Assembly (NCBI GenBank): GCA_905479105.1
Contig: CAJQLE010000004.1
Coordinates: forward strand, 1 to 64,000
Length of the DNA: 64,000 nucleotides
Direction of reading: 5' to 3'
Source: an uncultured Flavobacteriales bacterium
GTDB taxonomy: Bacteria > Bacteroidota > Bacteroidia > Flavobacteriales_G > Salibacteraceae
The notes under the pieces are model-generated. The model was not told the origin of the DNA and searched no databases. It saw nothing but the letters and a program-made list of their open reading frames with translations. The translations under genes were made by a program, and so were the position numbers. Each line of letters begins with the position of its first letter. Within the stretch, counting starts at the first letter, position 1. This document shows, one piece after another, positions 17,195 through 25,796 of this stretch.

Positions 17195-20100
17195 TTATTT
17201 CAAAATAACTTTTTCGGTCTTGTTTGTTCCGTTAATGTTGATGTTTACAAAGAAAACGCCTGTTTTAACATTTGTCAAATTTATGGATTCTCTAGAGTAA
17301 CCTATTGTTGAAGTATTTCCGTAAACAGTTTGTCCGAGCATGTTGTAGACTTCAATTTTTGCTTCTACGCTTCTATCTAGGAAGAAGTCTGCAACAATTG
17401 TCTTTCCATTTGAAAATACACGAATGTCGTTGTTCGTGAATTCTGTCGGAGCTAAACAATCCTCGTAATCTGACTTACTTAACAATAATTTAAAGTTGAG
17501 AGGATCTAAATCTTCACCCACTTCAAATGAGTAAGAAGCTCCTGGCACAATTTCAATTTGCTCATTGGTTTCCAAATTCAAGAGGTTCTTGCACTGGAAC
17601 TCATCGAATTTATTTAGGCCTTGAAAGTTCATTATGAACTCACCAGGAATTCCACTTTTAATGGTTAAAGGAACTTCTAAATGCTCTTCTGAGGGGTCAA
17701 TGTAATTGACCATACTTTCTTCTCCAGCATAATCCATCCACATATTTACGGCTCTTGAATCAGGAACTTTTAGTGGCTGAAGATCTAACTCATCCACACC
17801 AGAGAAAGCCATATAATCTTTTCTCAAATAGACGGAGCTGGCAAATGAATTTTCTTGATTGGTAACCTTCACCCTGAATTCTTCCTTGGGTGTGTTTTTA
17901 AACCATTCACTTGTATTAAGATCTGATCGAAGGTCAGTCGTAGGGTCAATAGTTAACTCGCTTGCAGTTAGGACATTTATCCAGAAACCTTGACCAGGAG
18001 GAATAAAAGCTCCAGCACCGCGGCTATTGTATTGATTAGAGTCTGCATCGAAATACCAGAACTCATTACCAATTATCATTCCGATGCCTATAAAATTTGA
18101 TAGAACGGACGAAAAATCTAAAAAACCTGGAAGTGGGTTTCCTATTAAATTCCATCTAGATCCAGAAGCATTCACTGGTATGTTGGTTGTTGCCACATTT
18201 ATGGAACTACCCGTAAAGTTCCATGCTTTCGCGTTCCAAGTTGTTAAGTTATCTCCTAACCAAGTTTCAAAGCCTTGGCCTAAGCCCATTGGATTGGTCA
18301 CATTTGTGACTGGGGTATAATCATCAGCAACGTTGTCGTAAGTATACATACTAATAAATGATCCTCCTCCTGCTGCACTCGCGCCACCTTCACCACCAAC
18401 AACTCCACTGATGTAGATCTCATTGTCCAAATCAGAAACAGTAGTGGAAATGCCAGCAGAAGCTAGATCATTCCATCCAGCTGTGCCTCCCGTTTTGAAA
18501 CGTTCAATCGTAAATACACCAGAACTTCCGGTGAAATCTCCGGCAACGACTCTAGCGACATGTCCTTGAGAAGCCGCATCAGAAGTGAACGTTAGACTAG
18601 AATTATTTTGAAATGAGCCATTAATTAAATGAAGACCTTCACTAATAGAAAATGAGCCTCCGGAGAACTCGACATTGTTTGCATTAGAGATTTGGACATT
18701 GGCAAAGGCTTGATTGCCTCCCGATGAATTGTCGACCAATTGAGTGCTGCCTGCAGTTCCTCTAAAAATTACATTAGAACCCGCATCACAGATTAAAGTA
18801 CCCGTATTTGCAATCGAAAGATTTCCATTTATGATTAGGGTTGCATTTGCGTTTACTACTACACTTGCTCCGGTTTCAATATCTAAATTATTTACAGACT
18901 GTGTGTCAGAAACTATTCTAATATGTGGCGAAACTATCGAGGCATCTTTTGTACTATCCGGAAATGTAGCACAGTCCCATTCTCCAACTGTTGACCAAGA
19001 GGCTGAAACACTTCCAAAATCCGAAACGCAAGTTTCACTATTTCCAGTATTCGCTATCGAAAAAAACATTTCGGTACTTAAATCTACATCATTAAATGTA
19101 ACTACATTCCCTACCACAACAGGTGCAATGGCATTATTAGTATTCGCATTCGTAAAGTCATCATCCGAATCTGTTAGAATCCGTAAATTAGTTAGGTCAA
19201 GCCCGAGTAACGTGCTAATTCCAGCCATATCAAAAATTATATCGACTGTGCCGACATCACCTCCTGTTTCGTCAGCAACCCATTCTTGTGTCAGTTTTGC
19301 TCCAGATCCTCCAAAAGATGCAGGAATCTCTACTGCGTCTGCCGTTATCCCACCTCCATCATGTCCCCACATTAAATATTCTCCCGTCCCCAAATCACTG
19401 GCCGCTTGAATTCTTACAATTGAAGTTCCTTGCGCATCGATGTGATTATCTCCAAGTGCTTCTTGACCTATACCTGCTACTTCGCTGCCATGTGTTGCTT
19501 GAAATGAAAATTTATCGTTGGAAATCGTAAGGTCGTATTTCGCTGCAAGATAGTTTTCGATGATAATTTGTTGAGTCGAGTTCACACTCTGGCTCATCAA
19601 TATAAATTCTGCGAGTAATCCACTGAAGAATCGACTGTTTGACAATGATAGCTTTCCAAAAGTAATACGAGAAGCGCCTGATAGAATTCCATTTGCGGTG
19701 GCGTTGGTGCCTGATGTCCCTGAATTTAATCGAGCGGCCAATGAAGGTGTGGCACTATTCCAGATGCTAGAAGTAAGATTGAATCCAGCTTGAAGTAATC
19801 TACCAACTGCTGCATATGATGATGAAGTTGGAGCTGTGTGATAGACAACTGTCCCAGCCTTAAAAATTGAGAATCCAGAATTTGATACCGGCAGCCGAAC
19901 ATTGAATAAATTCTGCACAGTGGGTGATGGTAAGTAAGTGTTAACAGAAAAAACTGAGGTAGCACCAACTCCGCTAAGTGGAGTAGTATTTGAGGTTGCG
20001 TAAAAATCATCAACGCCATCAAAAGAGATGGCAGCTTTGCCATTCACTGAAGAAGTATTATAAATACCTTGTCTAGCGACTGTATTTTGACTAATGTCAT

Positions 20101-20293
20101 TCGTGTTTCCAGAAAAATCAGTAATCGTTTGAACAGAAGCTCCATTTCCCAATCCTAAGCGGGAAGCATCAATCCAATACACGAGATTAGAAGATGAACC
20201 TACACCTCCAGGACCGGTCTGCGCATGACCAAAGTGCATCGAGAAAACGAAAAGCACAATATTGAAAACATGATTTATTTTATTCATAAACAT
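17195..20293 (-). CDS. Large T9SS-exported surface protein with LamG-like N-terminal domain
   Basis: A 1032-aa protein with a signal peptide (1 to about 25, ending GHAQ). A concanavalin/LamG-like domain follows (about 30-250; it opens NLVYWIDASRLGLGNG and ends IENYLAAKYDLTI). The middle part is rich in Asn, Thr and Ser, including a parallel-beta-like stretch at about 450-560. The last 75 residues form a T9SS type A sorting domain (VFSNGKTIVADF, KIEVYNMLGQTVYG, GVFFVNININGTNKTEKVIL). It should be carried across the outer membrane by type IX secretion and attached to the surface. It is the first gene of the exosortase operon and diverges from the polysaccharide locus. The ligand is unknown; polysaccharide binding is a reasonable guess only. 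Confidence 0.88.
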   Translation of the reverse strand: MFMNKINHVFNIVLFVFSMHFGHAQTGPGGVGSSSNLVYWIDASRLGLGNGASVQTITDFSGNTNDISQNTVARQGIYNTSSVNGKAAISFDGVDDFYATSNTTPLSGVGATSVFSVNTYLPSPTVQNLFNVRLPVSNSGFSIFKAGTVVYHTAPTSSSYAAVGRLLQAGFNLTSSIWNSATPSLAARLNSGTSGTNATANGILSGASRITFGKLSLSNSRFFSGLLAEFILMSQSVNSTQQIIIENYLAAKYDLTISNDKFSFQATHGSEVAGIGQEALGDNHIDAQGTSIVRIQAASDLGTGEYLMWGHDGGGITADAVEIPASFGGSGAKLTQEWVADETGGDVGTVDIIFDMAGISTLLGLDLTNLRILTDSDDDFTNANTNNAIAPVVVGNVVTFNDVDLSTEMFFSIANTGNSETCVSDFGSVSASWSTVGEWDCATFPDSTKDASIVSPHIRIVSDTQSVNNLDIETGASVVVNANATLIINGNLSIANTGTLICDAGSNVIFRGTAGSTQLVDNSSGGNQAFANVQISNANNVEFSGGSFSISEGLHLINGSFQNNSSLTFTSDAASQGHVARVVAGDFTGSSGVFTIERFKTGGTAGWNDLASAGISTTVSDLDNEIYISGVVGGEGGASAAGGGSFISMYTYDNVADDYTPVTNVTNPMGLGQGFETWLGDNLTTWNAKAWNFTGSSINVATTNIPVNASGSRWNLIGNPLPGFLDFSSVLSNFIGIGMIIGNEFWYFDADSNQYNSRGAGAFIPPGQGFWINVLTASELTIDPTTDLRSDLNTSEWFKNTPKEEFRVKVTNQENSFASSVYLRKDYMAFSGVDELDLQPLKVPDSRAVNMWMDYAGEESMVNYIDPSEEHLEVPLTIKSGIPGEFIMNFQGLNKFDEFQCKNLLNLETNEQIEIVPGASYSFEVGEDLDPLNFKLLLSKSDYEDCLAPTEFTNNDIRVFSNGKTIVADFFLDRSVEAKIEVYNMLGQTVYGNTSTIGYSRESINLTNVKTGVFFVNININGTNKTEKVILK

Positions 20294-20380
20294 CCTAATT
20301 CGTAATGCGAAAATAAGGATTTAGTTTACGATGAATTAAACAATCTTTTCTAAAGCATCCAAACTAACGAATACAGGTCT

Positions 20381-20388
20381 TACTTTTG
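20381..20388 (+). promoter_or_regulatory. Candidate Bacteroidota -7 box of the polysaccharide operon
   Basis: TACTTTTG matches the TAnnTTTG consensus exactly. It ends 6 bp before the ATG at 20395, which would make the transcript leaderless or nearly so. I see no good -33 TTG at the usual spacing, so this remains a candidate. Confidence 0.35.
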
Positions 20389-20394
20389 AGGCCA

Positions 20395-22767
20395 ATGAAG
20401 AATGATTCCATTGTGTCTAGAACCGAAATTGTTTGGTTAATATCAATTGTAGTTAAAAACTGGTATTTACTTCTTTTTCTGCCTTTATTTTCTTGGTTAA
20501 CCGCCTACTTCATCTCTTATCGTATTCAAGAAATCTCTTCTGCTTCGTGCCAAATCCTGCTAAAAGATGAAAGTTCATTTCAAAGTAAATTTCAGGAAAC
20601 ATTTAACCGGTCTGCCGCCCCATATTCTTATGAGTATACCGCCGGTCAAATGCGAGTTGTTAAATCTTCTTCTATTCTAGGAAATGTTTTAGATGATTTA
20701 GAGTTAGATGTGAGGTATTTTATTGTGGGGCGATTAAAAGTTACAGAAGTCTACAAACATATTCCCTTTAAGGTTTTGTTTGATGAAAGAGCAAAAGCTT
20801 CTTTTGGCAAAAGGTTTGATATTCAAATTATTGATGCAAACTCTTTTCATTTGTCGTATGAGTCAGACGGAGTTTTAAAAGAAAATATTTTTAAAATTGG
20901 TCAACTAATTACGGATGATGGTTTATACCTTGAAATTCAGCTGCTTAATGGCCGGTTCTACCCATCTCTTCAAGAATTAAATTATCAGTTTCAAATTTAT
21001 CCAAGAGATGCTTTAATTTCTAAATATAAGAGTTCGATATCGGTGGTGAACTTGGATTTTACTTCAATTATTGAGATTTCTCTAACCGATGAAATATCCA
21101 ATAGGGCTGTAGATTTTTTAGAGTCTCTGTCAAAATATTATTTGCAAACGACAATTCAAAATCAGATTGAGGTAAATGAAAATACACTTGAATATATTGA
21201 CGACCTTTTATTTGAGATTTCCGGAGAAGTCAGTAAGGTTGAATTAGAATTGGATTCATTCAAGACTACCAAGAATATTATTGATATTGACAGAGAAGAG
21301 ATTTCTCTTTTTGAGCAGCTTGGTGAGCTAGAGTCTCTGCATCGAAAACTAGAGATGGAACTGTCATCTTTGGACGATCTAGCAGATTACATGTTTAACT
21401 CAGAAAACTCAGATTTGCTTTTGCCTCCTAATATGTTTTTAAGAAACATTGATGAGCAGATATTAGATGAGATGAATAAATTGAGCGAATTAAGGAGAAG
21501 TTATGATAAGAGCTTAATTTCTGGTAAGCCAGATAATCCATTGCTGATCCGCAGAAGTGTCGAGATATATGAATTGAGAAATGAAATCTTAAATTACAAA
21601 TCGAATCAAGAAAAAGCCTTAAGACAAAGAATTGTTGAGATAGGAAGAGAAATAACTTCACTTGAAATGCGTGCAAAGATTATTCCTATCAAGGAACGAC
21701 AGTTATTGAATATTCAAAAGAAAATCTCTGTCAATGAAGGACTTTACGATTATTTGCTTTCCAGAAGAGCGGAATTGCTTATCGCAAAAGCTGGATTAGT
21801 GCCACAGACAAAGGTTATTGAGCAGCCGAGATCAAAAGGTGTGGTCTATCCAGATAAAAATTCAATTTCTTACAAAGCCATACTGGTTGGGTTTTCAATA
21901 GCGATTATCATTATTCTTATACGAGAATTCTTTTTTAGGAAAGTTCGCACAAGAATGGAACTTGAACAACTTACCCAACAGATTATTTTAGGCAGCGTAC
22001 CTTTTCAAATGGGGTTAGACTCAAATTTTAAAATCGACTCAGCTCAGAGTAAAAATTCTATTATACAAGCCTTTAGAAGCTTACGTGCTTCACTTCAGTA
22101 TTTACCAAAGCCAGGTGATTGTCATAAAATTTTGGTTACATCACTTATGCCTGGAGAGGGAAAGACTTTTGTTAGTGCCAATTTAGCATGTATTTTGGCT
22201 TTGGCTGGAAAAAGAGTTTTAATAGTAGATCTAGACATGCACAAACCACGATTACATAAGGTCTTGGGCGCGGAGTTATCACCCGGGGCTAGTAATCTTT
22301 TGTCTCGAGGCGATGATTTAGAATCGTTAATCCAAAAAACGCACTTAGATCACCTTTTTGTGATTAGTGCAGGTCCGATACCACCAAATGCCTCTGAATT
22401 GGTTCTACAAGACGGCATCAACGAGTTGATTAAATTTGCAGACAAAAACTACGATTATTTAATAATAGACACACCTCCCACGGCTCTGATTGCTGATAGT
22501 CTGGCATTGATGCCTAAAGTTGACGTTAAATTGTTTGTTTGTAGTACGAAAAGTACGAGCAAAACTTCGGTGGACTATATCGAAAGAATCATTCTGGATA
22601 ATCAAATTAAAGGAGCTGCTTTAATATTAAATAGAGAGAAACGAGAAAGGCTGGATTATTATTATTCAAAGTATGGCTATGGCGGTTATGGCTATGGCTA
22701 TGGCTATGGCGGTTATGGCTATGGTTACAATAATGAATATGTTGATGATTCTAGTAGTTCAGTTTAA
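20395..22767 (+). CDS. Wzc-type polysaccharide co-polymerase with tyrosine autokinase
   Basis: A 790-aa inner-membrane protein that controls chain length and assembly of surface polysaccharide. The order is TM1 (about 20-42), a Wzz-type periplasmic domain with long coiled-coil segments (about 240-450), TM2 (about 492-513, ending IREFFF) and a cytoplasmic BY-kinase domain. The kinase has Walker A in MPGEGKTFVSANL (about 584-596), Walker A' in VLIVDLDMHKPRLH (about 608-621) and Walker B in YLIIDTPPT (about 690). The C-terminal tail (about 754-780) is a Tyr/Gly repeat that should be the autophosphorylation cluster. ATG at 20395 is preferred to the TTG at 20386. It leads the locus, directly followed by Wzm/Wzt. 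wzc is the nearest named relative. Confidence 0.93.
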   Translation: MKNDSIVSRTEIVWLISIVVKNWYLLLFLPLFSWLTAYFISYRIQEISSASCQILLKDESSFQSKFQETFNRSAAPYSYEYTAGQMRVVKSSSILGNVLDDLELDVRYFIVGRLKVTEVYKHIPFKVLFDERAKASFGKRFDIQIIDANSFHLSYESDGVLKENIFKIGQLITDDGLYLEIQLLNGRFYPSLQELNYQFQIYPRDALISKYKSSISVVNLDFTSIIEISLTDEISNRAVDFLESLSKYYLQTTIQNQIEVNENTLEYIDDLLFEISGEVSKVELELDSFKTTKNIIDIDREEISLFEQLGELESLHRKLEMELSSLDDLADYMFNSENSDLLLPPNMFLRNIDEQILDEMNKLSELRRSYDKSLISGKPDNPLLIRRSVEIYELRNEILNYKSNQEKALRQRIVEIGREITSLEMRAKIIPIKERQLLNIQKKISVNEGLYDYLLSRRAELLIAKAGLVPQTKVIEQPRSKGVVYPDKNSISYKAILVGFSIAIIIILIREFFFRKVRTRMELEQLTQQIILGSVPFQMGLDSNFKIDSAQSKNSIIQAFRSLRASLQYLPKPGDCHKILVTSLMPGEGKTFVSANLACILALAGKRVLIVDLDMHKPRLHKVLGAELSPGASNLLSRGDDLESLIQKTHLDHLFVISAGPIPPNASELVLQDGINELIKFADKNYDYLIIDTPPTALIADSLALMPKVDVKLFVCSTKSTSKTSVDYIERIILDNQIKGAALILNREKRERLDYYYSKYGYGGYGYGYGYGGYGYGYNNEYVDDSSSSV
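22675..22730 (+). repeat. In-frame tandem GGY/YGYG-coding repeat
   Basis: Units of TATGGC and GGTTATGGC are repeated head to tail inside the BY-kinase gene and encode an alternating Tyr-Gly tail. Such a run can gain or lose six or nine bases without a frameshift, so the number of phosphorylatable tyrosines could vary between strains. Confidence 0.85.
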
Positions 22768-22794
22768 TTTATTGTCTACAATTAATAATAATTT

Positions 22795-23655
22795 ATGCAA
22801 GAAAGTATTTTGGGGACAAATGATTCTTGGGATTTAGTCATAGAACCTAAAAAAAATGTATACTCTTTAAACCTTAAAAGCATCTGGAATTATAGAGATC
22901 TTTTAATGTTGTTTGTTAGAAGAGATTTTGTGTCGGTATTTAAACAAACAATTTTAGGTCCCTTATGGTTTGTGATTCAGCCTCTTTTTACAACTCTAAT
23001 CTATACGATAGTTTTCGGGAATTTGGCCAATTTAGCTACCGATGGAATACCCCAGCCTGTTTTTTATTTGTCTGGAATAATTCTTTGGAATTACTTTTCT
23101 GAATGCTTGATGAAGATATCTGATACGTTTATGGTTAATCAAGCTCTTTTTGGAAAAGTCTATTTTCCTAGAATGGTTGTTCCATTGTCTATTGTAATTT
23201 CAACTTTTCTAAAGTTTGGAGTTCAGCTTTTACTTTTCATTTGCGTCTATTTATACTTCTTTTTTAATGGTGCTGTTGCACCTAATGTGTATATTTTATT
23301 ACTCCCATTATTGGTCGTGAATATGGCAGGGTTAGGTTTGGCTCTTGGGTTGATAGTTTCTTCCTTGACAACGAAATATAAAGACTTGAAATTTTTAATT
23401 CAATTCGGGGTGCAATTAGCCATGTATGCCTCGCCAATTGTTTATCCATTGTCAGTTGTACCTGAAAAATATAAATTATTGCTTGTTTTGAATCCTGCAA
23501 CAGGAGTAATTGAGACTTTTAGATTTGCTTTATTCAAAGCGGGTGAATTTAACTTATTTGCTTTTGGGTATAGTTTTCTGGTGATGATATTTCTTCTATT
23601 TGTTGGGATAATATTCTTCAATAAGAATGAAAAAAGCTTCATTGATACCGTGTAA
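22795..23655 (+). CDS. wzm: Polysaccharide ABC exporter, permease subunit (Wzm type)
   Basis: A 286-aa protein of the ABC-2 permease group with six hydrophobic segments. It forms the membrane channel that exports an undecaprenyl-linked polysaccharide across the inner membrane. The N-terminal cytoplasmic part has LLMLFVRRDFVSVFKQTILG, typical of Wzm/TagG proteins, then GPLWFVIQPLFTTLIYT. The middle has LVNMAGLGLALGLIVSSLTTKYKDL and MYASPIVYPLSVVPEKYK. It starts 27 bp after the Wzc-like gene and is followed 3 bp later by its ATPase, so the pair is clearly one transporter. The product carried is presumably the glycan made by the downstream genes. Confidence 0.93.
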   Translation: MQESILGTNDSWDLVIEPKKNVYSLNLKSIWNYRDLLMLFVRRDFVSVFKQTILGPLWFVIQPLFTTLIYTIVFGNLANLATDGIPQPVFYLSGIILWNYFSECLMKISDTFMVNQALFGKVYFPRMVVPLSIVISTFLKFGVQLLLFICVYLYFFFNGAVAPNVYILLLPLLVVNMAGLGLALGLIVSSLTTKYKDLKFLIQFGVQLAMYASPIVYPLSVVPEKYKLLLVLNPATGVIETFRFALFKAGEFNLFAFGYSFLVMIFLLFVGIIFFNKNEKSFIDTV

Positions 23656-23658
23656 CAA

Positions 23659-24939
23659 ATGATGAAAACTGTTTTAAAGTTAGAGAATGTTTCAAAACAG
23701 TACCGACTAGGTCAAATAGGTACAGGTACAATATCCCATGACCTGAATAGATGGTGGGCGTCTGTGAGAGGTGCTGAAGATCCATACGCATTGGTAGGAG
23801 GGGTGAATGATCGATCGCGTGCATCTAGTGACGAATATGTCTGGGCGTTAAAAGACATAAATTTAGAGGTGAAGCAGGGGGAGATATTAGGAGTGATAGG
23901 TAAAAATGGAGCAGGTAAATCCACGTTGTTAAAACTATTGAGTCAAGTTACACAGCCCTCAAATGGAAGTATTAAAATCAAGGGAAGAATCGCATCTCTA
24001 TTAGAAGTAGGCACTGGTTTTCACCCTGAATTAACTGGTCGAGAAAATATTTTTTTAAATGGTACCATTTTAGGTATGACAAGAAAGGAAGTTAAATCTA
24101 AATTGGATGAGATCGTTGAATTTGCAGGTGTGGCTAAATATTTAGATACCCCAACAAAACGATATTCCTCTGGCATGACAGTGCGGCTTGGATTCGCAGT
24201 GGCGGCTCATTTGGATCCTGAAATTTTGGTCGTTGATGAAGTTTTAGCAGTTGGAGATATTGAGTTTCAGCAAAAAGCAATTGGTAAAATGCAAGATGTA
24301 AGTCGGGAAGGAGGAAGAACCGTTTTATTCGTTAGTCATAATATGGAATCGATATTAAACCTTTGCCCCAAATCGATTTTACTTAAAAATGGTATGATAG
24401 ATTCCATGGGAGAATCCTCAATAATTATTGAGGAATACGCTAAGCAAAACACATCTATTTCAAGTGGTTTTTCTCCTGACGCAATTCAGTATCAACAAAA
24501 CGGAATCCAATTATTGGATTTTGTTTACGGTAATTCAGCTGGTACACTAAATAATTCTATCATTAATGGTGCCAATATAGTATTCAAGGCTAAATTTAAA
24601 TACTCTAATAAAAGTGCTAATCAGATTTATCCAGTAATTGTTATCAATGATAAATACAATCAACGAATATCTGCATTATCGTCTCTTCTTCTAAAAAAGA
24701 AGTTTGAAGTGAACGAAGGGGTTTTTACAGTTATTTGGGAGCTGAAAGATTGTAATTTGGCTCCATCAACTTACTTGTTGGATTTGTTTATAGTTGACTC
24801 TGTTTCTTCGAATCAAAAGTTATTTGAGGCTAATGGGTTGGTTAAGTTACAACTAGGTGATTCTGATTTTTACGGAAGTGGAATAACTAATGCTAAGAGA
24901 GATAGAATCTATTTTCCATTCTCAGTTGATATTGTTTAG
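23659..24939 (+). CDS. wzt: Polysaccharide ABC exporter, ATPase subunit (Wzt type)
   Basis: A 426-aa protein. Residues 1 to about 255 are the nucleotide-binding domain: Walker A GVIGKNGAGKSTLLKLL, signature YSSGMTVRLGFAVAAH and Walker B EILVVDEVLAVGD, with the switch His in LFVSHNM. Residues from about 275 to 426 are a beta-sandwich C-terminal domain like that of Wzt proteins, which in E. coli O8/O9a reads the chain-end cap of the polymer. This suggests that the exported chain carries a specific terminal modification, possibly the sulfate or methyl-like group made by a neighbour (inference). Two ATGs stand side by side at 23659 and 23662. The sulfotransferase gene follows 2 bp later. Confidence 0.94.
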   Translation: MMKTVLKLENVSKQYRLGQIGTGTISHDLNRWWASVRGAEDPYALVGGVNDRSRASSDEYVWALKDINLEVKQGEILGVIGKNGAGKSTLLKLLSQVTQPSNGSIKIKGRIASLLEVGTGFHPELTGRENIFLNGTILGMTRKEVKSKLDEIVEFAGVAKYLDTPTKRYSSGMTVRLGFAVAAHLDPEILVVDEVLAVGDIEFQQKAIGKMQDVSREGGRTVLFVSHNMESILNLCPKSILLKNGMIDSMGESSIIIEEYAKQNTSISSGFSPDAIQYQQNGIQLLDFVYGNSAGTLNNSIINGANIVFKAKFKYSNKSANQIYPVIVINDKYNQRISALSSLLLKKKFEVNEGVFTVIWELKDCNLAPSTYLLDLFIVDSVSSNQKLFEANGLVKLQLGDSDFYGSGITNAKRDRIYFPFSVDIV

Positions 24940-24941
24940 CT

Positions 24942-25787
24942 ATGGATTTAGTATCAAAGATTGTATTTGGTCTTAACCTTCATAGAAACCTCAGTTTTGT
25001 GGCAAAACTGGGTGCGTTGGGTAGGGCAAAGCCAACGCTGTTTATTGCTGGTTTTCAAAAATGCGGCACAACTTCCATTTACAAGAATTTGATGGATACT
25101 GGTTTTTACGCGAAGCCATATAACAAAGAAGATAATCGACTGGCATTGAATAAAAACAGCATAGTTGAATTTGAATATGGATATCCTTATAGTTTGACCA
25201 ACCCAAGGTCAGTTAGTGCCAGCCACTTATTTACCTTCATTCCAGGATCGATTTCCACAATAAAGCAATTTTATCCAAACGCAAAAATTTTAATGATTGT
25301 AAGAGATCCTATCGACCGTGCCTTGTCTCATTTCGATATGGATAAGCGCTTTGGATGGATACCAGAATCCTTGACTGCTGAAAATTGGATGGAGTTCGAA
25401 CTAGAAACACTTCTAAAAGCAAATGTTAATTTCCACTCTATTGATTCGGTCTATAAATCATTTAATTTATTCAATTGGCGATTTGGTACTCCTTTAGTCA
25501 GGAGCATCTACTATCCATATGTAAAGGAGTTTATAAGTCAAGAGTTTCCTGTTCACGTGGTAGAATTAGGTGAGTTAAAAGCAAACTATGACATCCATAT
25601 TTCTGGTATTTATGATTTCCTTGAAATACCTGAAGAATACAGAGTAGCTTTCAGCGCATTGACTTTAGAAAACAAAGCTCCTCAGAAGTCGTCTATTTCG
25701 ATAGAATTAAAATGTAAGCTGTCAGAATATTATAATGAACCAAATAATCTACTTTTTGATCTTCTTTCAAAAAGCTATAATTGGTAG
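24942..25787 (+). CDS. PAPS-dependent sulfotransferase
   Basis: A 281-aa cytoplasmic enzyme of the heparan-sulfate-type sulfotransferase superfamily. The 5'-phosphosulfate loop is FIAGFQKCGTTSIYKNL (about 33-49), with Lys as the expected catalytic residue. The 3'-phosphate motif is ILMIVRDPIDRALSHF (about 106-121), and FNWRFGTPLVRSIYYPYV is a further conserved region. It transfers sulfate from PAPS to a sugar hydroxyl. Its place directly after Wzt points to sulfation of the polysaccharide before export. It is only distantly similar to the sulfotransferase half of the fusion at 3581. Sulfated glycans are typical of marine Bacteroidota. Confidence 0.88.
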   Translation: MDLVSKIVFGLNLHRNLSFVAKLGALGRAKPTLFIAGFQKCGTTSIYKNLMDTGFYAKPYNKEDNRLALNKNSIVEFEYGYPYSLTNPRSVSASHLFTFIPGSISTIKQFYPNAKILMIVRDPIDRALSHFDMDKRFGWIPESLTAENWMEFELETLLKANVNFHSIDSVYKSFNLFNWRFGTPLVRSIYYPYVKEFISQEFPVHVVELGELKANYDIHISGIYDFLEIPEEYRVAFSALTLENKAPQKSSISIELKCKLSEYYNEPNNLLFDLLSKSYNW

Positions 25788-25796
25788 TTGATATTT

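Noticed and set aside
18744-19409. A 221-codon plus-strand frame inside the large T9SS surface protein gene
   Set aside because: The minus-strand frame has a signal peptide, a LamG-like domain and a T9SS tail. The plus-strand frame is low-complexity (Pro/Ser/Val) and is a shadow of the repetitive coding strand.
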